From assembly GCA_964457335.1 (NCBI GenBank), contig CAYWGD010000033.1:1-64000 (forward strand): a stretch of 64,000 nucleotides of DNA, read 5' to 3'. Position 1 is the first letter of the stretch; each line of letters starts with the position of its first letter. Source of the stretch: CAJBVW01 sp964457335. GTDB taxonomy: Bacteria; Myxococcota_A; UBA796; SXON01. Of this stretch, positions 53,609 through 61,773 are shown piece by piece. Under the pieces are notes generated by a model. The model was given only the letters and a program-made list of their open reading frames with translations, did no database searches and was not told the origin of the DNA. The translations under genes and the position numbers were made by a program.

Positions 53609-54337
53609 GTGCTCCTGTTCGTCCCGCTGGTCTTCGCCCATCCCGGCTCCGCGCCGGGCGCGTCCGGGGCGCTCCGCGACTACATCGGGCATCGCGTCGC
53701 GCTCGTCGTCACCGCCGACGCGGTGGACCTCCGGTACGTCGCGGAGGTGCCCGAGCGGCGCGTCCTCGAGGAGGCCCGGAGCGCCACGGACCCCGGCTAC
53801 GGCAAGCGGCTCCTGGAGTCGCTCGCGGGCGAGGTCAAGCTCACGTGGGACGGCGCGCTGCTGCCCGCCACGCGCGTCCCGATCGAGGACGCGGTCACGG
53901 CCGGCGACGGCGGCTTCCTCGACTTCGCGGTGGCCTGGCACGCCGCGCTCCCCGGGCCGCGCGGCCGGCTCGGCGTGCGCAACGGGAACTACCCGGGCGA
54001 CCCCGGCTTCTTCGCCACCGAGGTGACGCTCGACGGGCGCTGGATGGCCGACGCCACCTCGTTGTTGCGCGTGAAGGACGGGCGGCTGCGCGACAACTGG
54101 CACGGCGCCTGGGTGAAGAACGAGGAGGCCCGCGAGCCCTGGATCGAGCTGCGCGAGGCCGGCTTCTTCGAGCGCGCGTCCGCGCCCGAGCCCCTCCCCC
54201 GGCGGATGACCGGCGTGGACCGCGGCGGCCCGCCCCCCTGGGCGCTCGTCCTCCTCACGCTGACCTTCCTCCCGATCGCGTGGCTCGGCCGCTGGCTCGG
54301 GAAGCGCGCGAACCGCATCCGGCGAGGCGAGCCGTGA
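53609..54337 (+). CDS. Secreted/membrane-anchored protein of unknown function
   Basis: This is a 242-residue protein. The start (GTG 53609) gives VLLFVPLVFAHPGSAPG, a likely signal peptide. The extracytoplasmic part has DYIGHRVALVVTADAVDLRYVAEVPERRV, a pattern seen at the N-terminus of HupE/UreJ-type exporters, but no channel domain follows. A C-terminal membrane helix (ALVLLTLTFLPIAWLGRWL) and basic tail end it. It is translationally coupled to murJ (GTGA overlap). The start is uncertain. It could serve as a periplasmic partner of MurJ (inference). Confidence 0.65.
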   Translation: MLLFVPLVFAHPGSAPGASGALRDYIGHRVALVVTADAVDLRYVAEVPERRVLEEARSATDPGYGKRLLESLAGEVKLTWDGALLPATRVPIEDAVTAGDGGFLDFAVAWHAALPGPRGRLGVRNGNYPGDPGFFATEVTLDGRWMADATSLLRVKDGRLRDNWHGAWVKNEEAREPWIELREAGFFERASAPEPLPRRMTGVDRGGPPPWALVLLTLTFLPIAWLGRWLGKRANRIRRGEP

Positions 54338-56136
54338 AGGGCGCGGGCGGCGTCGCCGTCGCGAACCTGCTCGCGCGGGTGACCGGTATGGTCCGGGAGA
54401 TGGTCGTCTCGGCCGTCTTCGGGGCCGGCGCGGTCACCGACGCCTTCAACGCGGCCCTGCGCGTCCCCCAGCTCCTGCGGGAATTGCTCGCCGAGGGCTC
54501 GCTCCAGAACGCCTACGTGCCCGCGTTCGCGGACGCCGCCGAGAAGGAGGGCGACGCCGGCGCCTGGCGGCTCGCCAACGCCTTCCTCGGCGTCCTGCTG
54601 CTCGCGCTGGGCCTCGCCACCCTCGTGTTCCTCCTGGGCGCCCCGCTGTGGGTGCGCGTCGTCGCGAACGGGTTCGCGGGGGACGCCGACAAGTACGCGC
54701 TCACCGTCACGCTCACGCGCTGGTTGTCGCCGTTCCTCGCCGGGCTCTCGATCGCGGGCTTCCTCGGCGCGATGCTCAACGTGAAGGGGCGCTTCTTCTG
54801 GCCGGCGCTCGCCGGGAACGCGCTCAACCTGCTGGTCATCGCGGGCGCGCTCCTCGCGGAGCCCTTCGAGCGGCTCACCGGGCTGCCCGCCATCGTCGCC
54901 GTCGCGATCGCGACCACGCTGTCCGGCTTCGTGCAGGTGGCCATCACGGTGCCCCCGCTCCTGAAGCTCGGCTGGCGCCCCCGGCCCACGCTCGGCGGCC
55001 ACCCGGGCCTCGGCCGGATGCTCCGCTACCTCGGCCCCGCGCTGATCGGCATCTCCACCGTGCAGTTCAACCTGCTCGTCGAGACGCAGTGGGCGTCCAC
55101 CTACGGCGACGGCGCGCTCACCTGGCTCACGCTCGCCTTCCGCCTCGTGCAGCTCCCGCTGGCCGTCATCTCCGGCAGCGTCGCGACCGCCGCCCTCGCC
55201 GCGCTCTCCCACCACGCCGCCCGCGGGGAGGCCGACGCGCTCGGCGCCGCCCTCGCCAAGGCGCTGCGCACCAATGCCTTCTGGGTCATCCCCAGCGCCG
55301 TCGGGCTGGGCGTGCTCGCCGAGCCGCTCTGCCGCCTCTTCTTCGAGCGCGGCGCGTTCACCGCAGCCGACACCGCCGGCACCGCCGCGATGCTGCAGAT
55401 GTACGCCTTCGCGGTCTTCGGCATCTGCTTCCACCGCGTGGCCGTGCCCGTCTACTACGCCCTCGGGGACCCCCGCACGCCCATGCGGCTCTCGCTCTAC
55501 GCGATGCTCGCCAAGGTCCCCGTCATCCTCGTCCTGACGCGGCTGGGCGGGATGGGCCCGGAGGCGCTGCCGCTCTCCCACGCCATCACCGTCACCGGCG
55601 AGGGCGCGCTGCTCTACTGGGGCTTCGCGGACCGGGTGCGCGGGCGCGGCATCGTCGGGGCGCACCTCAAGATGGTCGTCGCCGCGGGCGTGCTCGGCGT
55701 CACGGCGTACGTGCTCCGCGACCTGCCCGTCGTCGCCACCTGCGCGATCGCGGGCCTCGGCTACCTCGTCGTCGCGCGCGTCCTGGGCGTGTGGGAGGGC
55801 CTCGGCCGCCCGCGGGGGCTCCCACCCTTCCTCGACCCGGAGACGCGCGACGCGCTCACCACCCTCGCGAAGGGGCCCGTGGTCGCGGTCGGCGACACGC
55901 TCGTCGGCGAGGGCGGCGCGTGGCGCATGGTGGCGAAGGACGGCGCGCTCGTGCTGGTGCGCCTCCCCGAGACACCCGAGGCCACGGCGCCCGCGGGAGC
56001 CGACCTCGCCATCATCGTCCGTGTCGGGCCCAAGCCCGCGATGAAGGGCCTCGGGGTCGGCGCCCGCACCTTCCACGTCGCCGGTGACACCGTCGTCGAG
56101 GGGCCCTGCGAGGGCCCGCGGATCCCGGTCCCGTGA
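54334..56136 (+). CDS. murJ: Lipid II flippase MurJ (MviN family)
   Basis: This is a 600-residue member of the MOP flippase superfamily with about 14 hydrophobic segments. Signatures include GGVAVANLLARVTGMVREM, FGAGAVTDAFNAALRVPQ, the LRELLAEGSLQNAYVPAF segment and RRLFFERGAFTAADT-like FFERGAF in the second half. It moves lipid II to the periplasmic face for peptidoglycan synthesis. About 100 residues after the last helix (from RPRGLPPFLDPETRD) form a soluble C-terminal extension not usual for the family. GTG 54334 overlaps the previous stop, and its own stop overlaps the next gene. Identification is strong by family; essentiality is not shown. Confidence 0.92.
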   Translation: MKGAGGVAVANLLARVTGMVREMVVSAVFGAGAVTDAFNAALRVPQLLRELLAEGSLQNAYVPAFADAAEKEGDAGAWRLANAFLGVLLLALGLATLVFLLGAPLWVRVVANGFAGDADKYALTVTLTRWLSPFLAGLSIAGFLGAMLNVKGRFFWPALAGNALNLLVIAGALLAEPFERLTGLPAIVAVAIATTLSGFVQVAITVPPLLKLGWRPRPTLGGHPGLGRMLRYLGPALIGISTVQFNLLVETQWASTYGDGALTWLTLAFRLVQLPLAVISGSVATAALAALSHHAARGEADALGAALAKALRTNAFWVIPSAVGLGVLAEPLCRLFFERGAFTAADTAGTAAMLQMYAFAVFGICFHRVAVPVYYALGDPRTPMRLSLYAMLAKVPVILVLTRLGGMGPEALPLSHAITVTGEGALLYWGFADRVRGRGIVGAHLKMVVAAGVLGVTAYVLRDLPVVATCAIAGLGYLVVARVLGVWEGLGRPRGLPPFLDPETRDALTTLAKGPVVAVGDTLVGEGGAWRMVAKDGALVLVRLPETPEATAPAGADLAIIVRVGPKPAMKGLGVGARTFHVAGDTVVEGPCEGPRIPVP

Positions 56137-56798
56137 TGCGGGGGCTCCTCGGCCGGATCCCGCGGCCCTCCGGTCGGCGCTTCCTCCTCTGGCAATCCCG
56201 CCGCGCCTACGTCCGCCACTGGGACGGCAAGCCGCTCCTGGTGCTGCCCGGCGTGCTCGACCCCGTCGCCACCAAGGTCGGCGCGTGGCTCGCCGCCGTC
56301 GCCGCGGAGGCCGCGCGCCCGGGCGAGACCTGGGTGGACATGGGCTGCGGGACCGGCGTCGTCGGCCTCGCGCTCGCCGCGAAGGGGGCCGAGGTCACCT
56401 GCGTCGACATCGATCCGCAGGCCGTCCGCAACGCGCGCGCCAACGCCGCCCTCCACCAGCTCGACGTCGCGTGCGTCGAGAGCGACCTGTTCACCGCGCT
56501 CCCCGGCCGCGTGTTCGACCGCGTCGTCTACAACGTGCCGTTCTGGCCCGGCGAGCCGGTCGGCCCCTCCGGCGAGCCGCGCCCCTTCGGCCGCGCGATG
56601 TACGCCGGCGCCGACTTCGCCGCGATCCGCGCCTTCGCCGCCGCCTTCCCCGCGCACGCGCGCGAGGCGTGGGTCGTGCTCTCCGAGCACGGAGGCGACT
56701 TCGCGGGGGCGCGGGACGCGCTGGGCCCGAGCCGGCTCGTGCGCCGCGAAGAAGTGCGCGGCGAGTGGTTGTCGCTCTTCGCCTTGCCAGGGTGGTAG
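56136..56798 (+). CDS. Small SAM-dependent methyltransferase
   Basis: This is a 220-residue class I methyltransferase. Motif I is DMGCGTGVVGLALAAKGAE, the acidic motif II is VTCVDIDPQA, and the substrate motif NVPFWPG replaces the NPPY of HemK/RsmC-like enzymes. A short N-terminal region (FLLWQSRRAYVRHWDGKPLL) precedes the fold. It probably acts on RNA, protein or a small molecule; the target is unknown. ATG 56136 shares a base with the murJ stop (TGATG); GTG 56133 is the alternative start. Third gene of the operon. Confidence 0.82.
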   Translation: MRGLLGRIPRPSGRRFLLWQSRRAYVRHWDGKPLLVLPGVLDPVATKVGAWLAAVAAEAARPGETWVDMGCGTGVVGLALAAKGAEVTCVDIDPQAVRNARANAALHQLDVACVESDLFTALPGRVFDRVVYNVPFWPGEPVGPSGEPRPFGRAMYAGADFAAIRAFAAAFPAHAREAWVVLSEHGGDFAGARDALGPSRLVRREEVRGEWLSLFALPGW

Positions 56799-56873
56799 CG
56801 GGGTTCACCCACGCTCCGGTAGCGATGGGCCCCGGCTCTGGCTACCCTCTTCCGGACGCCCGGAGCCTGCTCG

Positions 56874-58472
56874 ATGAAGGTCGCGCTCATCAGCCCTACG
56901 CCGATGGACCACTACAGCCCCTGCATCCGCACGCTCACGGGCTACCTGAAGCTGCACGGGCACAGCGTCCGCCAGATCTTCCTACCGGCCGACACCTACG
57001 GGAACCGGTTCAAGACCTCCTGGCGGGGCGACACCTGGTCCCACATCATGCAGATGCCGCAGCCGATGGTGGAGGACCTCGTCGAGCTGGTGAAGGACGC
57101 GGATCTGATCGGCGTGAGCTTCCTGACCGCGATGTTCGACGTGGCCGTGCAGGCCACGCGCGCCATCCAGGCCCGCTACCCGCAGAAGATCGTGATGTGG
57201 GGCGGCTTCCACCCCACAACGATGCCCCAGCAGGGCCTCGAGTTCGTCGACTACGTGCACGTCGGCGAGGGGGAGCACAGCTTCCTCGAGATCGTGGAGC
57301 GCTTCGAGGACGGCAAGGACGTAACCGACGTCCGCAACTTCTGGATCCGCAAGCCGAACGGCAAGGTGGTCGGGAACCCGCACCGCCCGCTCATCCAGGA
57401 TCTAGACTCGCTGCCCTACCAGGACTTCAGCTTCGAGGACGACTGGACCTACGACGCGAAGTCGAAGAACCTCGTGCGGCTGGACTGGAGCTACTACCGG
57501 CAGATCATGCCGACCTACCCCGACCGCAACGGGGAGCTCCGCCCGGCGTACAAGACGATGATCACCCGCGGCTGCCCGCACAAGTGCAGCTACTGCGGCG
57601 TGGCGTTCAACCACGACCTCTACAAGGGCCAGAGTTACCTGCGCCGCCGCTCGGTCGAGCACATGATCGGCGAGATCAAGCAGATCACCCGGCTCCACCC
57701 CGACATCGGCATCGTCCACTTCCAGGACGACGTGTTCTTCTCCACCTCCACGGAGGAGATCCAGAAGTTCTCCGACGTGTGGCAGCGCGAGATCGGGCTG
57801 CCCTTCCGGGCCCAGTGCTCGCCGACGACCATCAACGAGGAGAAGTACAAGGCGCTGATCGACGCGGGCCTCTGCTTCACCGAGCTCGGGATCCAGACCG
57901 GGTCCACCGAGACGATGAAGATGTACAAGCGCGGCATGACCAACGAGCAATTGCTCAAGGCCGTCAACATCATCAGCAAGTACCGGGACTCCATCCAGGT
58001 GCCCGACTACCACATGATCCTCGACAACCCGTGGGAGACCACCGAGGACGTGATGAAGGGCCTGCGCCTGCTCTGGACGCTTCCGCCGCCCTACAACCTG
58101 CTTCCTTCCTCGCTCATCCCGTACCCGGGCACCGAGTTCTACCACAAGAGCATCGAGGACGGCTTCGTCACCGACGAGTACAACCAGATCTACCGCCGCG
58201 GCTTCCACAGCCCCAACGGCAGCTACCTGAACTTCCTGTTCTTCCTGACGCTCTTCAACAACCTGCCGAAGGAGTTCGTCCAGTTCCTGGCGAACGATCG
58301 CTTCGTGCGGGTGTTCAACCAGCGCAAGTACGATTGGTTCTGGGGCCGCGCGTACCAGTACGGCGAGTACGTCCGCCAGGCGCAGAAGCTCTCGACCTTC
58401 GCCGTGAAGGGCAAGCTGTTCGAGATCAAGAGCCTGCGCGAGCTGAAGCGCGTCGCCAACCAGATCAAGTAG
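56874..58472 (+). CDS. B12-binding-domain radical SAM protein
   Basis: This is a 532-residue protein. The N-terminal cobalamin-binding-like domain (1-150) starts KVALISPTPMDHY and contains WGGFHPTTMP and VGEGEHS, but lacks the DxHxxG cobalamin-ligand motif. The radical SAM domain has Cys234, Cys238 and Cys241 (RGCPHKCSYCG) for the 4Fe-4S cluster, and the QDDVFF and GIQTGST strands. A C-terminal helical region (about 420-532) is extra. It performs a radical reaction, perhaps methylation, on an unknown substrate. ATG 56874 has GGAG 8 nt upstream. By eye its GC content is lower than its neighbours, but its codons still end mainly in G/C and it is rich in Lys/Tyr/Phe. Transfer is therefore not indicated. 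It stands alone, with copy C of the repeat after the stop. Confidence 0.88.
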   Translation: MKVALISPTPMDHYSPCIRTLTGYLKLHGHSVRQIFLPADTYGNRFKTSWRGDTWSHIMQMPQPMVEDLVELVKDADLIGVSFLTAMFDVAVQATRAIQARYPQKIVMWGGFHPTTMPQQGLEFVDYVHVGEGEHSFLEIVERFEDGKDVTDVRNFWIRKPNGKVVGNPHRPLIQDLDSLPYQDFSFEDDWTYDAKSKNLVRLDWSYYRQIMPTYPDRNGELRPAYKTMITRGCPHKCSYCGVAFNHDLYKGQSYLRRRSVEHMIGEIKQITRLHPDIGIVHFQDDVFFSTSTEEIQKFSDVWQREIGLPFRAQCSPTTINEEKYKALIDAGLCFTELGIQTGSTETMKMYKRGMTNEQLLKAVNIISKYRDSIQVPDYHMILDNPWETTEDVMKGLRLLWTLPPPYNLLPSSLIPYPGTEFYHKSIEDGFVTDEYNQIYRRGFHSPNGSYLNFLFFLTLFNNLPKEFVQFLANDRFVRVFNQRKYDWFWGRAYQYGEYVRQAQKLSTFAVKGKLFEIKSLRELKRVANQIK

Positions 58473-58494
58473 GCGCGACGCGGGTATTTCGAGC

Positions 58495-58534
58495 TCTTGG
58501 GGCGGGGGGGCGAGCCCCCCCGCAACGCCCCCCC
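58495..58534 (+). repeat. Dispersed GC-clamped hairpin repeat, copy C
   Basis: It starts TCTTGGGGCGGGGGGG, has a CGA loop, and ends CCCGCAACGCCCCCCC. It folds as G/C stems with a GCAA bulge. It begins 22 nt after the radical SAM stop, in the same orientation. It is the most regular copy. Confidence 0.8.
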
Positions 58535-58603
58535 TTTCGTGGTGGCGGGCCCCGATCCCCCGCGAGACATTCTGTTGACCCGCCCCTACCGCGACCCCGG
58601 CCA

Positions 58604-58609
58604 TACTCT
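58604..58609 (+). promoter_or_regulatory. Minus-10-like TACTCT box 6 nt before ATG 58616
   Basis: TACTCT, six bases, ATG, with no ribosome site. A TTGACC (58575-58580) lies 23 bp upstream, too far for a standard -35. Confidence 0.45.
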
Positions 58610-58615
58610 CCGTAG

Positions 58616-59452
58616 ATGCTCGCGCTCCTCGCGCTCCTCCCCACCGCCGACGCCGCCGGGTTCCACTTCCTGCGCGCGGACGTCATCGGCGGGGTGACGG
58701 CGGGCGTCCCCGAGGGTGGCGTCGGCGCCTCCGCGGTGAGCGACGCGCTCGCCGGGTGGATCACCTTCGGGAGCCCGCGCCTGGACGGCCACGTCGTGCG
58801 GGCGTGGCGTTTCGAGTCGAGCTTCCACGGGCCGGTCATCGGCGTGGTGCCGCGCGCGTTCCGCGGGCTCGTGGACCCCTACGACGTGCCGTTCGCCGTG
58901 CCCTGGGTGCAGGGGCACCTCGGGGGGGACGCCGCCGCCGGCAAGCTCGTCGAGGCCGACGTCTCCGGCCACTACGTGCTCAACGTGCCGGGCTTCTGGC
59001 AGGTGGACCCGCGCATCGTGTACGTCGGACCCTCGGCGGGCCTCGGGCTCAACGGCACGTGGTGGCAGGGCTGGCGCGACCAGCCCGAGGGCGTCGTCAT
59101 GACCGGCAAGGTGACCGGCGAGGCGGGCCTCCTCGCGGGCGTCACCGTGCGCGACACGTGGTACGCCCAGGCCCGCGCCGTCGCGTCGCTCGACCTGTTC
59201 GGCGTGCACCAGTCCAACCTGGGCGTCGCGGGCGTCACCGGGGTGTTCCTCGACCGCGTGGGGCTCCCCATCGGGTTCGAGGTCCGCGCGCAGCTCGACC
59301 GGGGCGACGACACCGCGTCCACGCGCGCCGAGACGCGGTGGTCGATGCGCGCGTCCCTGTTCTGGAAGCTCACGCCGCCCTACCAGACGCGCATCGAGGA
59401 GGACATCGAGCGGCGCCGTCGGGAGGCGGAGGCGAGGGCCGCGGGCGGGTGA
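58616..59452 (+). CDS. Secreted beta-rich protein, possible outer-membrane barrel
   Basis: This is a 278-residue protein with a short signal-like start (MLALLALLPTADAAGF). The body alternates short amphipathic strands and Gly-rich turns (VDPRIVYVGPSAGLGLNGT; AGLLAGVTVRDTWYAQAR; GVAGVTGVFLDRVGLPIG), consistent with a beta-barrel. It ends in a charged helix (EEDIERRRREAEARAAGG) rather than the usual aromatic C-terminal strand. The family is not recognised. It is probably leaderless (see the box upstream). Confidence 0.7.
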   Translation: MLALLALLPTADAAGFHFLRADVIGGVTAGVPEGGVGASAVSDALAGWITFGSPRLDGHVVRAWRFESSFHGPVIGVVPRAFRGLVDPYDVPFAVPWVQGHLGGDAAAGKLVEADVSGHYVLNVPGFWQVDPRIVYVGPSAGLGLNGTWWQGWRDQPEGVVMTGKVTGEAGLLAGVTVRDTWYAQARAVASLDLFGVHQSNLGVAGVTGVFLDRVGLPIGFEVRAQLDRGDDTASTRAETRWSMRASLFWKLTPPYQTRIEEDIERRRREAEARAAGG

Positions 59453-59494
59453 CGGGCGGGTGACGGGTTCGAGCACCCGGGCTACGCCCGCTCG

Positions 59495-60670
59495 ATGTGG
59501 ACCGTCCTGCTCGCGCTCCTCGGCGGTTGCTGCGACTGCGTGGACCTCCCGCCGGGCCTCGTGCTCCCGGAGGACGCGGGCGTCGGGGACGAGATCGTGC
59601 TGGACGTCGCGCCGCCCGTCCTCGAGGGCGACTGGGCCGACGCGGACGCACCGGGCGCGTTGATCGAGGTGCGCCTCGGCGCCAGCACCCGCCACGTCGT
59701 CCTCCCCGGTGGCGTGGGCACCGTCCGGCAGACCGTGTCCCTGGGCACATGGGACGGCGGCGACCTGTCCGGTGAGATCCTCGCCGGGTCCATGACGAAG
59801 CTCGACCTCGCCGTGACCGTCCGCGTCGACCCCACCGCCGCCGGCGTCCCTGTCCTCGGGACCTACGACGACGCCTGGTGGAACGACACGCCGCTGATCA
59901 CCTACGTCGAGGACGACGAGCACACCTGGGTCTTCACCGACGAGGACGGCGGCACCGGGCTCGTCCCCACGCTGCTCATGGCGACGTACGGCCGCCCCGT
60001 GGACATCGAGGGGCTCTACGACGCCGCCGGCGGCCAGATCCAGACCACCGACCACGCCTGGGTGCCCTTCGACGGCCCCTGGGAGGGCTCCCACCCGCTT
60101 TTCGAGGTCGTCACCTACAACGGCCTCATCGGGCCGCTCGACGACGCGCCCTACCTGCTCTCGCCGATGCCCGTGGACTTCACCACCCAGGGCGGCACGC
60201 TGCAGCGCGAGCGCGTGCTCGACGAGGAGCCGTGGGTGCTCGCCGCCGCCTGGGCGGAGGCCGAGCGCGAGGGCCTCGTCGCCGAGGACGGCGGCCAGGA
60301 CGACTACCTGCTCGGCGCGCCCGACGACTACGTGTTCGTGGACTACGACGTGGCGGGGGGTGCCCGCGTCGCCTTCGAGGCCGAGACCGACGGGGTGTGG
60401 TGGTCCTCGGTCAACGGCCTCTCGGAGTCCGACGGCGCGACCGACGCGCGCCTCTCCGGCCTCGGCCGCACCTGCATCGAGCTCCCCCCGGGCGCCACGG
60501 TCGCGGACGTGACCGCGCTCCGCATCCGCTCGTACGACGCCCCCGGCGCCGTCTCCGCGCGGTGGTTCCACTACGCCGACCGCTCGTTCGCCCCGCACGA
60601 GCTGGGCGCGGCGAGCGACGTGGCGTTCGAAGCCGAGGGCACCGCGCCCCTCCCCGGATCGGTCCGGTGA
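59495..60670 (+). CDS. Large lipoprotein of unknown function
   Basis: This is a 391-residue protein with a lipobox (LLALLGGCCDC), probably lipid-anchored. The mature part is Asp/Gly-rich and beta-like (VPVLGTYDDAWWND, TWVFTDEDGGTGLV, YVFVDYDVAGGARVAFEAE). A Cys pair is possible at C13-C15. The family is not recognised. ATG 59495 lies 42 nt after the previous gene; a tandem GCGGGTGACGG repeat fills the gap. It is likely an envelope-exposed protein. Confidence 0.7.
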   Translation: MWTVLLALLGGCCDCVDLPPGLVLPEDAGVGDEIVLDVAPPVLEGDWADADAPGALIEVRLGASTRHVVLPGGVGTVRQTVSLGTWDGGDLSGEILAGSMTKLDLAVTVRVDPTAAGVPVLGTYDDAWWNDTPLITYVEDDEHTWVFTDEDGGTGLVPTLLMATYGRPVDIEGLYDAAGGQIQTTDHAWVPFDGPWEGSHPLFEVVTYNGLIGPLDDAPYLLSPMPVDFTTQGGTLQRERVLDEEPWVLAAAWAEAEREGLVAEDGGQDDYLLGAPDDYVFVDYDVAGGARVAFEAETDGVWWSSVNGLSESDGATDARLSGLGRTCIELPPGATVADVTALRIRSYDAPGAVSARWFHYADRSFAPHELGAASDVAFEAEGTAPLPGSVR

Positions 60671-60749
60671 GCCATCCGCGAGACCGACCGGCGCGACGGT
60701 TCCCCCGAAGAGACGTTACGCAGGGCACGTCCTTTGCCCCGGAGACGAA

Positions 60750-61370
60750 TTGACGCGTCATCTCTCCGAAGTCGAGCGCCGCGCGCAGATCCTCCGCGCC
60801 GCACGCGCGATCTTCATCGAACGTGGCTACCTCGCCGCGCGCGTGGAGGACGTCGCGAAGCGCGCGAACCTGTCGAAGGGCGCCGTCTACTTCTACTTCG
60901 AGAGCAAGCGGGCGATCTTCGACGCCCTGGTCGACGAGGAGCACGCCGTCACCATCAGCTTCCTCGAGGAGGCCGACCGCGACACGCGCCCCGCCGCCGT
61001 GAAGCTCGTGGACCTCGGCCGCAAGTACCTCGACTACTTCGCCGGGCTCAAGACGCCCCCGCGCTTCTTCCTGCTCATGAGCGAGATGGCCATCCGCGAC
61101 GAGGACATCCGCAAACGGGTGAACGCGATCCACCAGCGCTTCGTCGAGAAGATCGCGGCCGTTGTCCAGCAGGGCGTCGACGAGGGCACCTTCGAGGCCT
61201 ACGACCCCCTCGCCGTCGGGCTCTTCCTCAAGGCGCTCATCGACGGGCTCGCGGGCCAGAGCGCGGTCGGCGTGCGCCCCGACGTCGAGCGGCTCTCGAC
61301 CGACGGCGTCCGCCTCCTCCTGCAGGGCCTCCTCCCGAAACAGTCCACGGTCGCGGCCCATGCCGGCTGA
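60750..61370 (+). CDS. TetR/AcrR-family transcriptional regulator
   Basis: This is a 206-residue regulator. The N-terminal HTH is ILRAARAIFIERGYLAARV followed by AKRANLSKGAVYFYFESK. The helical ligand domain includes LGRKYLDYFAGLKTPPRFFLL. TTG 60750 follows GGAGACGAA. The start codon lies in a TGACGCGTCA palindrome (60751-60760), possibly an operator but also ordinary coding sequence. It is the first gene of a four-gene set with overlapping junctions, which it probably controls. Confidence 0.92.
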   Translation: MTRHLSEVERRAQILRAARAIFIERGYLAARVEDVAKRANLSKGAVYFYFESKRAIFDALVDEEHAVTISFLEEADRDTRPAAVKLVDLGRKYLDYFAGLKTPPRFFLLMSEMAIRDEDIRKRVNAIHQRFVEKIAAVVQQGVDEGTFEAYDPLAVGLFLKALIDGLAGQSAVGVRPDVERLSTDGVRLLLQGLLPKQSTVAAHAG

Positions 61371-61773
61371 GGTCTGGCAGGCCCGCGCCGTCCGCTACAG
61401 CCGCCTCCGCTGGGTCGGCGCCGCGTTGTTCTGCGTCGCGGCCCCCAACCTCGGCGCCGCCATCGGCGCCGTCGCGGCCGACCGCGCGACGGGCGGGCTC
61501 ATCGCCGTGAGCCTCTTCGCGCTCGGCCTCTCCCTCGGCAGCTTCGGCACCAACGACGACGCGGCGCTGCACGCCTACGTGACGCTCGCGCGCCAGGACG
61601 CGCTCCCGCCGGGCTTCCAGGCGGAGCTCGACGCCGAGCGGAAGAAGCGCCCGCAGCGCCTCGCCGCCGTGCACGACCACCCCAAGGCGTCGATCGTCGT
61701 GCCCGTCCTGGCCGTCGCGGCGCTCGGTCTCGCGCTCTACCGCGTCGCCACCGCATGGAGCGTGCTCTCGTGA
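61360..61773 (+). CDS. Small membrane protein
   Basis: This is a 137-residue protein with three or four hydrophobic segments (WVGAALFCVAAPNLGAAIGAV, GLIAVSLFALGLSLGSF, ASIVVPVLAVAALGLALY). A short polar stretch (QAELDAERKKRPQRLAAV) lies between them. The family is not recognised. It overlaps the TetR gene by 11 nt and the beta-propeller gene by 4 nt. Confidence 0.7.
   Translation: MPAEVWQARAVRYSRLRWVGAALFCVAAPNLGAAIGAVAADRATGGLIAVSLFALGLSLGSFGTNDDAALHAYVTLARQDALPPGFQAELDAERKKRPQRLAAVHDHPKASIVVPVLAVAALGLALYRVATAWSVLS

Noticed and set aside
56874..58472. Radical SAM gene as a recent transfer because of its lower GC
   Set aside because: The difference fits its Lys/Tyr/Phe/Ile content; synonymous sites still end mainly in G or C.
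60751..60760. TGACGCGTCA palindrome as a TetR operator
   Set aside because: It lies within the first codons of the TetR gene (ThrArgHis), so coding constraint may explain it; kept only as a note in that gene's entry.
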